Below are positions 33,084 to 40,940 of a DNA stretch of 64,000 nucleotides, in pieces. The position numbers and the translations under genes were made by a program. The notes beneath the pieces are model-generated. The model did not search any database, was not told where the DNA came from, and saw only the letters and a list, made by a program, of their open reading frames with translations. The number at the start of each line of letters is the position of its first letter. The stretch's first letter is position 1. Where the stretch lies: contig OW818690.1 of the NCBI GenBank assembly GCA_942493315.1, forward strand, positions 2,542,001 to 2,606,000, in the 5' to 3' direction. Source of the DNA: UBA5429 sp942493315. Lineage in GTDB: Bacteria > Bacteroidota > Bacteroidia > Bacteroidales > WCHB1-69.

Positions 33084-33403
33084 AGTAGTTTTCTTTTAAT
33101 TTGAACTGTACAAACAGGAGTGTTTATCCTTGTGATTTCCGCCTGATATGTATTTCCCTTTTTAATACACTTTATTATGTCTGAATTGTTTATATGAAGA
33201 ATTGCTCCAAGAATTTCTCCATTTCCATCTTCTAATAATAGGCATTCATTATCCCCTATAGTGACGATTAATTGATCACCTAGTTTATGTCTCCCTAGAA
33301 CATTCAAATCAATTGTTGAAACATTTGAACTAATAGAACTTGAATCACAATCAAATTTTGTACTTTCTTGAGGAATATAACCTCCTCCGCTTGAACCACT
33401 CAT
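33080..33403 (-). CDS. 107-aa protein with a Gly/Ser N-terminal tail
   Basis: The first residues are MSGSSGGGYIPQ, a flexible tail, followed by a short cysteine-containing segment (KFDCDSSSISSNV) and a compact beta-rich domain (LNVLGRHKLGDQLIVTIGDN, then CLLLEDGNGEILGAILHINN). No enzymatic motif is visible. Its stop overlaps the PfkB fusion start by four bases, so it is made in fixed proportion with that enzyme. Because the operon contains a QueC-like enzyme, the exposed N-terminal tail could be a modification substrate. That is my inference. The short length and tight coupling make it real rather than chance. Confidence 0.65.
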   Translation of the reverse strand: MSGSSGGGYIPQESTKFDCDSSSISSNVSTIDLNVLGRHKLGDQLIVTIGDNECLLLEDGNGEILGAILHINNSDIIKCIKKGNTYQAEITRINTPVCTVQIKRKLL

Positions 33404-33552
33404 AATTTCGATTAATTAAATTAAACTGTTATATATGTTATATAAGTTATTGTCATTTTATTGGATAAAATATTGAAAAGTAAAGATTAAATCTAATTTA
33501 AAAATCTTAAATAATTGAAAATTAATTGGTTTTTTTATTGATAACATTATTT

Positions 33553-34746
33553 TTAAATTTTGTATCCAAAAGACTTGGGTATAACAAGATTATTAAATTC
33601 ATTATTAAAAAAGTCATCTGTCATTCCCGAAATGTAATCACAGACTATCCTATAATTTGGATTATTAAATCTATAATTTATATCCATTTCTTTTAAGTAA
33701 TGTTTCGTAATAGATGTCGAATTGTTATCTTTCTCTAAATCGTATATATAAGCTTGAAATAGAGTGTCAAACATATTGTTAATTTTTGCATCCTGAGTGG
33801 TCTTTTTGGGATTCTGATAAATTGCTTCCTTTGAAAATATATAAAAATCTTTAATCGCTTCATAAATTTGATCTGATAATTTTATATAATTTTCCCCAAA
33901 ACTATTATTAATTATATCTAATGCAAAATTATTAATAATTTGAGCATTCTGATTGCCAATCGTTTGAGAAATGCTTTTTGGCAAATCAGATCTTTTTATT
34001 AATCCCAATATGATAGCATCTTCTAAGTCTCTTCCAATATATGCTATAACATCTGAGATTCTCATCACGCAACCTTCAAGAGTCATCGATATAATTTTTT
34101 TACTTGATTCAAGATCTTTCCAACAGGATTCATATTCTTTTTTAAAAATTTCTTTTGTTTTACAATAATTGGGTTTATATTCATTTAGCATTAGTTCCCC
34201 ATTATGACATAAAATACCATCTTGGACTTGTAAAGTAAGATTTAACCCTTTACCTTTTTGTTCTAAAAATTCTAGTGCTCTGACACTTTGTGCATTATGA
34301 CAGAATATTTCTTTCCCATAAGTATAAGTAAGTTCACTTAATTTTGTTTCTCCATTATGGCCATATGGTACATGTCCAATGTCATGTCCTAAAGATATTG
34401 CTTCAATTAAATCCTCGTTTAACATTAATGCTCTTCCAATTACCCTAGCAATTTTTGAAACTAGTTGAACATGAAGCACTCTATGTGTAATATGATCATT
34501 CTCAAATAAGTAAAATACTTGTGTTTTATCAATATATCTTGTATAAGCCAAAGAATGAATGATCTTATCTGTGTCATGAAAAAAAGCAGGTCTGATATTT
34601 TTTCTATCTAGAATTAATTCTTTATTAAATCTTTTTGCCTCAATACTAAAACAAGCATTTCTTGATAAATGTTGTTTTTCTCTTTCTAGATTTTTTTTTA
34701 AAATATTATATGCAATAACACTATTTAATTTAAAAATCTTTTTCAT
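33553..34746 (-). CDS. dGTP triphosphohydrolase-like HD-domain protein
   Basis: 397 aa. It has the layout of dGTPase/dNTPase HD proteins: RPAFFHDTDKIIHSLAYTR (~52-70), the first metal-ligand region DHITHRVLHVQLVSKIARVI (H92), the HD pair in SLGHDIGHVPYGHNGE (H121-D122) and a late Asp in MRISDVIAYIGRDLEDA. These enzymes split dNTPs into deoxynucleoside and triphosphate. Some act in phage defence by emptying the dNTP pool. It is the furthest upstream gene of the operon-like set, 149 bases before the 107-aa gene. That gap means it might have its own transcript end. Confidence 0.82.
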   Translation of the reverse strand: MKKIFKLNSVIAYNILKKNLEREKQHLSRNACFSIEAKRFNKELILDRKNIRPAFFHDTDKIIHSLAYTRYIDKTQVFYLFENDHITHRVLHVQLVSKIARVIGRALMLNEDLIEAISLGHDIGHVPYGHNGETKLSELTYTYGKEIFCHNAQSVRALEFLEQKGKGLNLTLQVQDGILCHNGELMLNEYKPNYCKTKEIFKKEYESCWKDLESSKKIISMTLEGCVMRISDVIAYIGRDLEDAIILGLIKRSDLPKSISQTIGNQNAQIINNFALDIINNSFGENYIKLSDQIYEAIKDFYIFSKEAIYQNPKKTTQDAKINNMFDTLFQAYIYDLEKDNNSTSITKHYLKEMDINYRFNNPNYRIVCDYISGMTDDFFNNEFNNLVIPKSFGYKI

Positions 34747-34810
34747 GGTAATTTTTTTTAAAATATATAAATTATTTAATTTGTCTGTTTTTCAATAAAT
34801 TCCGCCCCAA

Positions 34811-35045
34811 AAATAAAAAAAACTTTCACACTTTGTGCATTTTTTTAAAAAAAAGTTTTATGTCGAAAAGTGGGGGTAAAGTGCAGGAAAATGTGAAAAA
34901 ATTGCAAAAAAGGGGGGATTTATGACAAAAAGGACGAAGGACGAAGGACAAAGGACGAAAGAAGAAATATTGAAGGGACGAAAATTTGGGAGGATTTCGG
35001 AATAAATTAGCAAATTTGTGAATTAGCAAATTAGCAAATGGAATG
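34811..35045. repeat. dispersed intergenic repeat, copy 1
   Basis: Shares ordered blocks with 37811-38042: GCAAAAAAGGGGGGATTT, GACAAAAAGGACGAAGGAC, then AAATTAGCAAATTTGTGAAT and TAGCAAATTAGCAAATGGAA. Part of it is made of AGGACGA heptamers. Confidence 0.75.
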
Positions 35046-35127
35046 AAAAATGAAAAATGAAAAATGAAAAATGAATAATGAAAAATGAAAAATGAAAAAT
35101 GAAAAATGAATAATGAATAGTTAATAG
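35036..35127. repeat. AATGAAA/AATGAAT heptamer run
   Basis: About 12 tandem seven-base units, mostly AATGAAA with AATGAAT variants. Confidence 0.75.
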
Positions 35128-35220
35128 TGAATATCCTTTTTATTCTGATAATGATTTACTTATTACTAGAAAGGAACGCGGATGACATAAATGTGGCAGA
35201 TTTACCCTATCTTTACAGCT

Positions 35221-36135
35221 ATGATGTGTAAGAAAATATTTTATGTTGCGGTTACTTCCGCATTATTGATAATCAGTGCTTTGGGATTTGCTCAAAGCAA
35301 TCAGATTTTTGATTTTTCTAATGATTCGATCCCTTTTATTTTGCATTCTAATGAATATGAGAGTTTGATCGTTGGGAAAAAGTACGTCAAAAATGGTTCC
35401 GGAGAGGATCAATTGAGGCGTTATTATGGAATCAGAACGGAGGATTTTGAACTGATTCATTTTTATGAGGATATCGATAGCTGGGTACTTTATGATTTAG
35501 CATTTGATCCCAATAAATTAAATAATGTTTTTAATCAACTTGAGTATATTACCATACAAAATGAATTGATTATTCAATTGATTGAATTGCAAAAAGAATT
35601 TCAGAACACCAATTTTTTCTTTGATTCGGAGTGCCTTAATATTCCAAACCTGATCAAAAATCGGACCTATACTATAAATCATCTGCAGGGATTGAGCTAT
35701 CATGGAACGACTAAAAATCCATTGACAGATGGGGTTATTGAAAATCCCGGGATCACAATTCCATTCGCCGAAACGGTTTGGGTTGAATTGCAAGAGTATG
35801 ATCTGGATTTTAGTTTTGATGTTCCCAAAGCGTGCACCTATAAAACCATTGAGATTCGATTTTTGGATCTTTCGGATTCGTTGATTTTCCAACCTCAAAA
35901 AGTTGAACTTTATCTATATTATGATCATCAAAAAACGCCCAGGATTCAAGAACTTCCTTTTGTTTTGGTTGATAGACCAACAGGAGGATATCTCGTTATA
36001 TATCAGAGAAATGTGAATGAAAAGGGATTAAAATGTATTGAGATCAAAGCAAAAAATCAAGGTATCATTCCTGAAGGATATCCCGATGCCGGGAAACCTG
36101 CTTTGTTATTTATTGATGAAATCATTGTACATTGA
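35221..36135 (+). CDS. secreted hypothetical protein
   Basis: About 304 aa. The frame opens at 35191, but ATG 35221 or 35224 gives a proper signal peptide (MCKKIFYVAVTSALLIISAL, cleavage after GFAQ). The mature part looks mostly beta-stranded, with SIPFILHSNEYESLIVGKKY early and a final domain with TIEIRFLDLSDSLIFQPQK and GYLVIYQRNVNEKGLKCIE, perhaps a jelly-roll. No known domain or sorting tail is recognised. It is flanked on both sides by heptamer repeats and transcribed alone, against its neighbours. Confidence 0.55.
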   Translation: MMCKKIFYVAVTSALLIISALGFAQSNQIFDFSNDSIPFILHSNEYESLIVGKKYVKNGSGEDQLRRYYGIRTEDFELIHFYEDIDSWVLYDLAFDPNKLNNVFNQLEYITIQNELIIQLIELQKEFQNTNFFFDSECLNIPNLIKNRTYTINHLQGLSYHGTTKNPLTDGVIENPGITIPFAETVWVELQEYDLDFSFDVPKACTYKTIEIRFLDLSDSLIFQPQKVELYLYYDHQKTPRIQELPFVLVDRPTGGYLVIYQRNVNEKGLKCIEIKAKNQGIIPEGYPDAGKPALLFIDEIIVH

Positions 36136-36178
36136 TTCGCATCGAAATTCCGATGCGATGGAATATGGACTGGAGTAT

Positions 36179-36202
36179 AATGAAAAATGAAAAATGAAAA
36201 AT
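36179..36202. repeat. short AATGAAA heptamer run
   Basis: Three to four copies of AATGAAA between two convergent genes. Confidence 0.6.
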
Positions 36203-36248
36203 GGAGGACTTTAGTCTTTTTGAACCAGATAACTACAGATCTTTTTCT

Positions 36249-37724
36249 TTAGAACTTGTATTGAATACCAATGTACCAACCCTTCGGAATGATGTCAAAA
36301 TTGTATGTAATATCATTTTCGAGATCGGTAGTGGCATTGATGGTTTGTCCTACCGAGAGTTTGTTGAGCGTTTGATTCCACGTCCATATTGGACCACCGG
36401 TTAGCGCAAATTTAGCAACCGGAATTAAAAAGCCGGTTCCTAATAATAAAAACGGGGATTTTTTTGTAGGGTCTATCCCGATCTGAAGTAGAGGTGAAAA
36501 GTATCTGGATATATTTATATTAAAATTTAAAAACATGGCAGCTCCGGGGTTGTATTTTTTGATCTCTTTTTTCGTAACAATAAAATCATTCCCAGCATTA
36601 TCAACACCATAACAAGTCAATGTTGCATTGCTATACAATACTCCGGTACTGATAAATATTTCAAAAAGGTCATACTTCTGAAAGCTTATTTTTTTTCTTA
36701 AAACTTCTTTTTTTAAAGTTAATTCCTTTGTTTCTTTGTTAAATTCAAATTCATGAATGATCATTTCAGTTTCCAGTTTTTTACCATTTTCAAAATCTAT
36801 AGTTCTCATTTTAAAATAGCCACGGTGTTTTACAGATTGATTTTCCACAGATTTTGAAAATATTGAAAATACGGGTTTCAGTTTCTCTACTGATTGCTTG
36901 TCTTGATTCAATTTTACAGTTGATTTTTCCAGAAAACTTGTAATTGTTCCTGCAAAATAAATTTTTAATAGTTCATCATTAAAAACGATTAAATTCATAT
37001 TGTTTTCGATATACTTTTTTAATTGATCTACGTTTTCAAATTTTTTGATAATCACATCTAATTTGTTGGACAACACGTCAAAACCTGTCTCAGTATTATA
37101 GTAGTCTGTAATATCTTTATAATTATACAGCGTCCAGTATATGTCTTTTGTTTTAGATGATATATCCTCATTGACTAAATCATCTAATTCTTTCAAATAG
37201 TCCATTAACTGATTAATTAATTTAATGCTGGTTGTATCATCCGTCGTATAATTTTTACATAAATATCTATTCAGATATAACAATTGAAAGTCTTTGAAGT
37301 CGATTCTATTAATTGAATTTTGATTGTTATCATTTCCATTTTCTTTACCCCTATCAACTTTTTCTTGGTTAATTATATCTAAAAGAGGTGCGCCGAATTG
37401 ATTAACCAATAAGTTGATATAGTTATTAATGGCAACATCTCTTTCATCCAGAAAAGTAGTATCTTTCCATGTAATTTTGTACTTTAAGGGATTCATCCAT
37501 TTCATATAAATATTGATCTGGTTATCTCTACAGTTAGCATTCTTTTGGCCATCCAATATATTACATTTATTGTCAACAAAGTAAAATAGTTCGTTTTTAT
37601 CGTTAACTTCCAGATAAATAACGTCGTTTTTTTTCTCATTCAACTCAAATTTTAATACATTTTGAGCCAACAAAAGTTGAGTTCCTAAAAGGAAACAAAT
37701 GCTAATTGATACTATTTTTTTCAT
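36249..37724 (-). CDS. secreted hypothetical protein, possible outer-membrane barrel tail
   Basis: 491 aa with a signal peptide (MKKIVSISICFLLGTQLLLA). The middle (~100-260) is helical and acidic. The C-terminal ~110 residues look like antiparallel membrane strands (AAMFLNFNINISRYFSPLLQ, PFLLLGTGFLIPVAKFALTG) and end in GWYIGIQYKF, a terminal aromatic pattern common in outer-membrane barrels. The family is not recognised. It has a good -7 box (TATATTTG) 79 bases upstream and is transcribed alone. Confidence 0.55.
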   Translation of the reverse strand: MKKIVSISICFLLGTQLLLAQNVLKFELNEKKNDVIYLEVNDKNELFYFVDNKCNILDGQKNANCRDNQINIYMKWMNPLKYKITWKDTTFLDERDVAINNYINLLVNQFGAPLLDIINQEKVDRGKENGNDNNQNSINRIDFKDFQLLYLNRYLCKNYTTDDTTSIKLINQLMDYLKELDDLVNEDISSKTKDIYWTLYNYKDITDYYNTETGFDVLSNKLDVIIKKFENVDQLKKYIENNMNLIVFNDELLKIYFAGTITSFLEKSTVKLNQDKQSVEKLKPVFSIFSKSVENQSVKHRGYFKMRTIDFENGKKLETEMIIHEFEFNKETKELTLKKEVLRKKISFQKYDLFEIFISTGVLYSNATLTCYGVDNAGNDFIVTKKEIKKYNPGAAMFLNFNINISRYFSPLLQIGIDPTKKSPFLLLGTGFLIPVAKFALTGGPIWTWNQTLNKLSVGQTINATTDLENDITYNFDIIPKGWYIGIQYKF

Positions 37725-37802
37725 TTTGAAAAGATGTTAAATAAAACAAATGGTGATTTTGGTAGAATTATTTTCCTTCTAAATAGTAAAGTGTACCCGC
37801 AA

Positions 37803-37810
37803 CAAATATA
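37803..37810 (-). promoter_or_regulatory. candidate -7 box for the 36249-37724 gene
   Basis: TATATTTG on the minus strand, a perfect TAnnTTTG, 79 bases before the ATG. No -33 TTG at correct spacing. Confidence 0.45.
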
Positions 37811-38042
37811 AAAATAAGTTTCACACATTTTACATTTATTTGAAAATAATTTTAGGGTGTAAATTTGGAGATAAAATCTTCTAAATGTGAAAAAAGTGCA
37901 AAAAAGGGGGGATTTTTGACAAAAAGGACGAAGGACAAAGGACGAAGGACGAAAGAAGGGAGTGGGGTGAGGGGGAGAGTTTGGAAGGAAATTGTTAAAA
38001 ATTAGCAAATTTGTGAATTAGCAAATTAGCAAATGGAATGAA
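37811..38042. repeat. dispersed intergenic repeat, copy 2
   Basis: Blocks in the same order as 34811-35045, including GCAAAAAAGGGGGGATTT and TAGCAAATTAGCAAATGGAA. The AGGACGA heptamer stretch (37921-37960) differs in copy number and order from copy 1, which is typical of slippage. Confidence 0.75.
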
Positions 38043-38081
38043 TAATGAAAAATGAAGAATGAATAATGAAGACCTTTGTCC

Positions 38082-39170
38082 TTAGTATTGTTTAGAGTAG
38101 AACTTGTGGGTACTGTCAAGTTTGAGGGGGTTGTCAGAGATCCATTCAATAAACTTGTCCCATTTCTCTTCGTTTGCAGATTTCCATTTTTCGAACCCTT
38201 TTTCATCTCCTTTCATGAGTACCCAATGATTGTATGCTTCCAAATGTCCCGCTTTCAATAACTTGTATTGATACTCAAATAGTACATTGGGGTATTTTTT
38301 ATCGTGCTCATTTTTAAAATAGGATTCAACAAACCTGGTGCGAATTCTGTCGAGGGAGTTTAGATCAACCGATTTTTCATGAACAACCGACAACATCAGT
38401 ATTGGCTCGTAAATCATGATTCCAAATGGAAGCTTTACGTTATTTGGATCATTAAAAGCGTTAATGCTCATGTTTGCTAATTGGCAAAAACTAACAGCAA
38501 TGGTGGTGTCATTTTTAAATTGAATTTCACTTTTGTAGGTATTGAAAAGTAATTTGCTAATCTCAGCCGTTCTTTTGGTATTGGGCTCTAAATTCATGAA
38601 TATTTCTCCATAAATCATCCCCCAAACTTCCGTTTTGGAATTACAATAAATCAAAGTAGCACGATAGTAATTTGAAGGAAAAGCAGGTTCCACTTCAATT
38701 CCTTTTTCGTAAAGAGTGAGTGCATCTTCATATTTTTTTTGGTTCCAATACACATTTCCTTTTTCTAAGTATATCTTTCCGGAGTTTGGAAATTTTTTGA
38801 GACCTTCATCATACGCTTCAAACGCCTTATCAGGTTTTCCCATCATGTCGTAACAATTTCCTAATAATTGGAAAACCTGATCTGTAACAGCTTTATGGTC
38901 AACTAATTTTTTAAGAATCTTAATAGAGGCTTTGTAATCTCCCTTTAAGCAATAAGCATATGCAATTTCATAAGGGTAGTCTAACCTATCAGGGTCAAGT
39001 TTTTGAGCTTGTTTCATAAGCTTGATTCCATCGTCTAATTTCCCTTTATCCATAAGTTCGATTGCTTTCATAGCAATTTTAAGGGCTTTGTCCTGATCAC
39101 TCTGCCCAAACGTGATTTGTCCAATCATGATAAACATGATTAATCCGATTATTTTTATTCCTTTTTTCAT
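38082..39170 (-). CDS. TPR-repeat secreted protein
   Basis: About 362 aa from ATG 39170. The frame opens at 39197, but the later start gives the signal peptide MKKGIKIIGLIMFIMIGQIT, cleaved after FGQ. Four to five tetratricopeptide repeats follow (ALKIAMKAIELMDKGKLDDG, PYEIAYAYCLKGDYKASIKI, VFQLLGNCYDMMGKPDKAFE, GKIYLEKGNVYWNQKKYEDA). A ~170-residue C-terminal domain without repeats comes next, ending with WDKFIEWISDNPLKLDSTHK. Such proteins are usually periplasmic scaffolds; the partner is unknown. It has a good promoter upstream. Confidence 0.7.
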   Translation of the reverse strand: MKKGIKIIGLIMFIMIGQITFGQSDQDKALKIAMKAIELMDKGKLDDGIKLMKQAQKLDPDRLDYPYEIAYAYCLKGDYKASIKILKKLVDHKAVTDQVFQLLGNCYDMMGKPDKAFEAYDEGLKKFPNSGKIYLEKGNVYWNQKKYEDALTLYEKGIEVEPAFPSNYYRATLIYCNSKTEVWGMIYGEIFMNLEPNTKRTAEISKLLFNTYKSEIQFKNDTTIAVSFCQLANMSINAFNDPNNVKLPFGIMIYEPILMLSVVHEKSVDLNSLDRIRTRFVESYFKNEHDKKYPNVLFEYQYKLLKAGHLEAYNHWVLMKGDEKGFEKWKSANEEKWDKFIEWISDNPLKLDSTHKFYSKQY

Positions 39171-39247
39171 ATTATGGGATTTTTTAAATGTTGTCAAGAA
39201 AATGAGAAACTATTATTCATTTTATTTTTATGTATAATTTCATTCGG

Positions 39248-39277
39248 CAAATATAAAAAAAGGATTTGAATTTACAA
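39248..39277 (-). promoter_or_regulatory. promoter of the TPR gene at 38082-39170
   Basis: On the minus strand, TTG (39275-39277), a 19-base spacer and TATATTTG (39248-39255). It fits the Bacteroidota TTG-N17-23-TAnnTTTG layout well, with a leader of roughly 70 bases. Confidence 0.65.
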
Positions 39278-39829
39278 AATATATGGAACGCAGATGATAC
39301 AAATTTTCAAACGCGGATTTAAACGGATTCTTTTGGGTTAATGCCGCGAATGCGCGAATGAATGAAAAATGAACAATCGACAAGAGACGAGGGACTGGAG
39401 ACTGGAGCGAAACCCAATACCTAACCTGGACAAGCCAGAACCAAAATAGCACACAGATGACACTGATATAACAGATTGCCACAGATTAGAAATAAGCTAA
39501 TGTGATAATAAGCAAATAAGCTAATTAATTTTGAATAATAATTCGATTTATAATTCGTGAATTAGTGGCATTTATATATAGTTTCAATGTTGAACACTTC
39601 GCTGTTGAAATACAATTAAACCTTTAAACCTTAAACAAAATTAATCTGTGTAAATCAGTTCAATCTGTGTCATCAGTGTTCTATTAATAACTTAAATAAA
39701 GAGTTGTAAGTCAAATCATAATAACGGGATTTTTAAATATTGTGCCAAAAAATACACGAATATCAAGAATAAGGTACTAAAACCCAATACCCAAAACCCA
39801 AGCCCCAAAACCCTACAAAACCGAAGGTT

Positions 39830-40012
39830 TTTCGCGTGAGGACGGAGCCGGAAAGCGCGCAAAGTTGGAAAGCGATGGGATGCGGGAGTTAAAGAGCGAC
39901 CTTGGGAGCTCCTTTAACGACCTGGCAGCCCACGCTTTGTAACTGCGTACTTGTAGGCGTAGGCCGACGGCGTGGGAAGGGTAGTGGAAGGGGAAGCCGG
40001 CACGCACTGAAT
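39830..40012 (-). repeat. GC-rich dispersed repeat, divergent copy
   Basis: Read on the minus strand it contains AAAGGAGCTCCCAAGGTCGC and CTCTTT followed by CGCATCCCATC. The 58859-59075 copy has AAAGGAGCTCCTTCGTCGCT and GCATCCCATCC. It is clearly GC-rich against its surroundings but more diverged than copies 1 and 3. Confidence 0.5.
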
Positions 40013-40019
40013 AAAAAAA

Positions 40020-40173
40020 GACTACAGACTACGGACTACAGACTACGGACTACGGACTACAGACTACGGACTACGGACTACGGACTACGGACTACGGACT
40101 ACGGACTACGGACTACGGACTACGGACTACGGACTACGGACTACGGACTACGGACTACAGACTACGGACTACA
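40020..40173. repeat. GACTACG heptamer array, about 22 copies
   Basis: Tandem GACTACG with GACTACA variants. The longest and cleanest heptamer array in the window. It directly adjoins an AATGAAT heptamer run. Confidence 0.9.
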
Positions 40174-40281
40174 GACAAATGAATAATGAATAATGAATAA
40201 TGAATAATGAAAATTAAGAATGAAAAATGAAAAATAAAGAATGAAAAAAAATAATAGATCAAAAGGGTTGTGACCTGAATT

Positions 40282-40932
40282 TTAGGGGTTCCGTTTTGGA
40301 AAATTCCAATTGATCAATGGAAAGCCTCTTTTTTCATTTTTATTCCATAGTCCGATTTGAAATCCATTTAATCTTTTTGTTTTGTTAATTAGCCCGATTT
40401 GTAGGCCGTTTGTTACTAACGAATGGTTAATAATTCCTATAGAAACTCCATTAATCTGTTCATACAAATTCCAAATCATATTGCATGAAACACCATTTAT
40501 TTTTTTGCCCATGCTCATCCATAAAGATAAAGAGACTCCATTCACTTGGTCTGTAAATGTTCCAACTAATGAAATCAGAACTCCATTATGAATGGCTCTT
40601 TTAGGTAAAGTGTCTTTAGGACTTAATGAATCTGAACTTTTGTTTTTGAAGAAATCGTCAAAAGTCAATGTATTGAAATAAAGGGTTTGAAAAAAACCTT
40701 GACCGGGAATTTGTAAATTCAATCCATGGGAGTATTTAGTGTAAGGTTTATTGCAAATTGCTTCTGAGCCTACAAGTCCTATCGCAATTCCATAAATATT
40801 TTTTGCAGCAGAAGGAATGAACCAAAATACATATCTGTTTTCTGCTTGTTTGTCAATATGTATAGAGTCACCTTGTGAAAATACAAAGTGGACAGAACAT
40901 AATAGGAACATTAAAATGGAAATTCTTTTCAT
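40282..40932 (-). CDS. LA_2272-type surface repeat protein
   Basis: 216 aa with a signal peptide (MKRISILMFLLCSVHFVFSQ). From residue ~110 it is built of short repeats of the form NGVxxGxxxxxxxxINGVS: HNGVLISLVGTF, VNGVSLSLWMSM, INGVSCNMIWNL, INGVSIGIINHS, TNGLQIGLINKT and LNGFQIGLWNKN. This is the pattern of the LA_2272 surface-repeat family, predicted to form a beta-solenoid-like or barrel-like surface structure. The next upstream gene ends nine bases before its start, so both are probably cotranscribed. Function is unknown. Confidence 0.7.
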   Translation of the reverse strand: MKRISILMFLLCSVHFVFSQGDSIHIDKQAENRYVFWFIPSAAKNIYGIAIGLVGSEAICNKPYTKYSHGLNLQIPGQGFFQTLYFNTLTFDDFFKNKSSDSLSPKDTLPKRAIHNGVLISLVGTFTDQVNGVSLSLWMSMGKKINGVSCNMIWNLYEQINGVSIGIINHSLVTNGLQIGLINKTKRLNGFQIGLWNKNEKRGFPLINWNFPKRNP

Positions 40933-40940
40933 TTAAAAAG

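Larger units (their letters stand above)
34747..35220. other. gene-free region with dispersed and heptamer repeats
   Basis: The island's right boundary. It holds copy 1 of an intergenic repeat (34811-35045), AGGACGA heptamers (34929-34969) and AATGAAA/AATGAAT heptamers (35036-35127). The open frame 34826-35029 falls wholly inside the repeat and is rejected. Confidence 0.55.
37725..38081. other. gene-free region with repeat copy 2
   Basis: Holds the promoter of the 36249-37724 gene, then copy 2 of the dispersed repeat (37811-38042) and AATGAAA heptamers (38036-38068). The open frames 37721-38008 and 38018-38206 fall in repeats or overlap a real gene and are rejected. Confidence 0.55.
39171..40281. 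other. 1.1-kb gene-free repeat region
   Basis: From left: promoter of the TPR gene, a stretch with GGAACGCAGATGATACAAATT-type blocks and near repeats (39287-39480, 39640-39680), a GC-rich repeat (39830-40012), a GACTACG heptamer array (40020-40173) and AATGAAT heptamers (40180-40250). The open frames here are rejected as repeat artefacts. Confidence 0.55.

Noticed and set aside
34826..38008. The 67-aa (34826-35029) and 95-aa (37721-38008) frames as a small gene family
   Set aside because: Their similarity comes from the shared intergenic repeat with heptamers; the alignments break frame and copy number.
39902..40186. 94-aa frame rich in RTTDYGL repeats
   Set aside because: It is an artefact of the GACTACG heptamer array read in one of several open frames.
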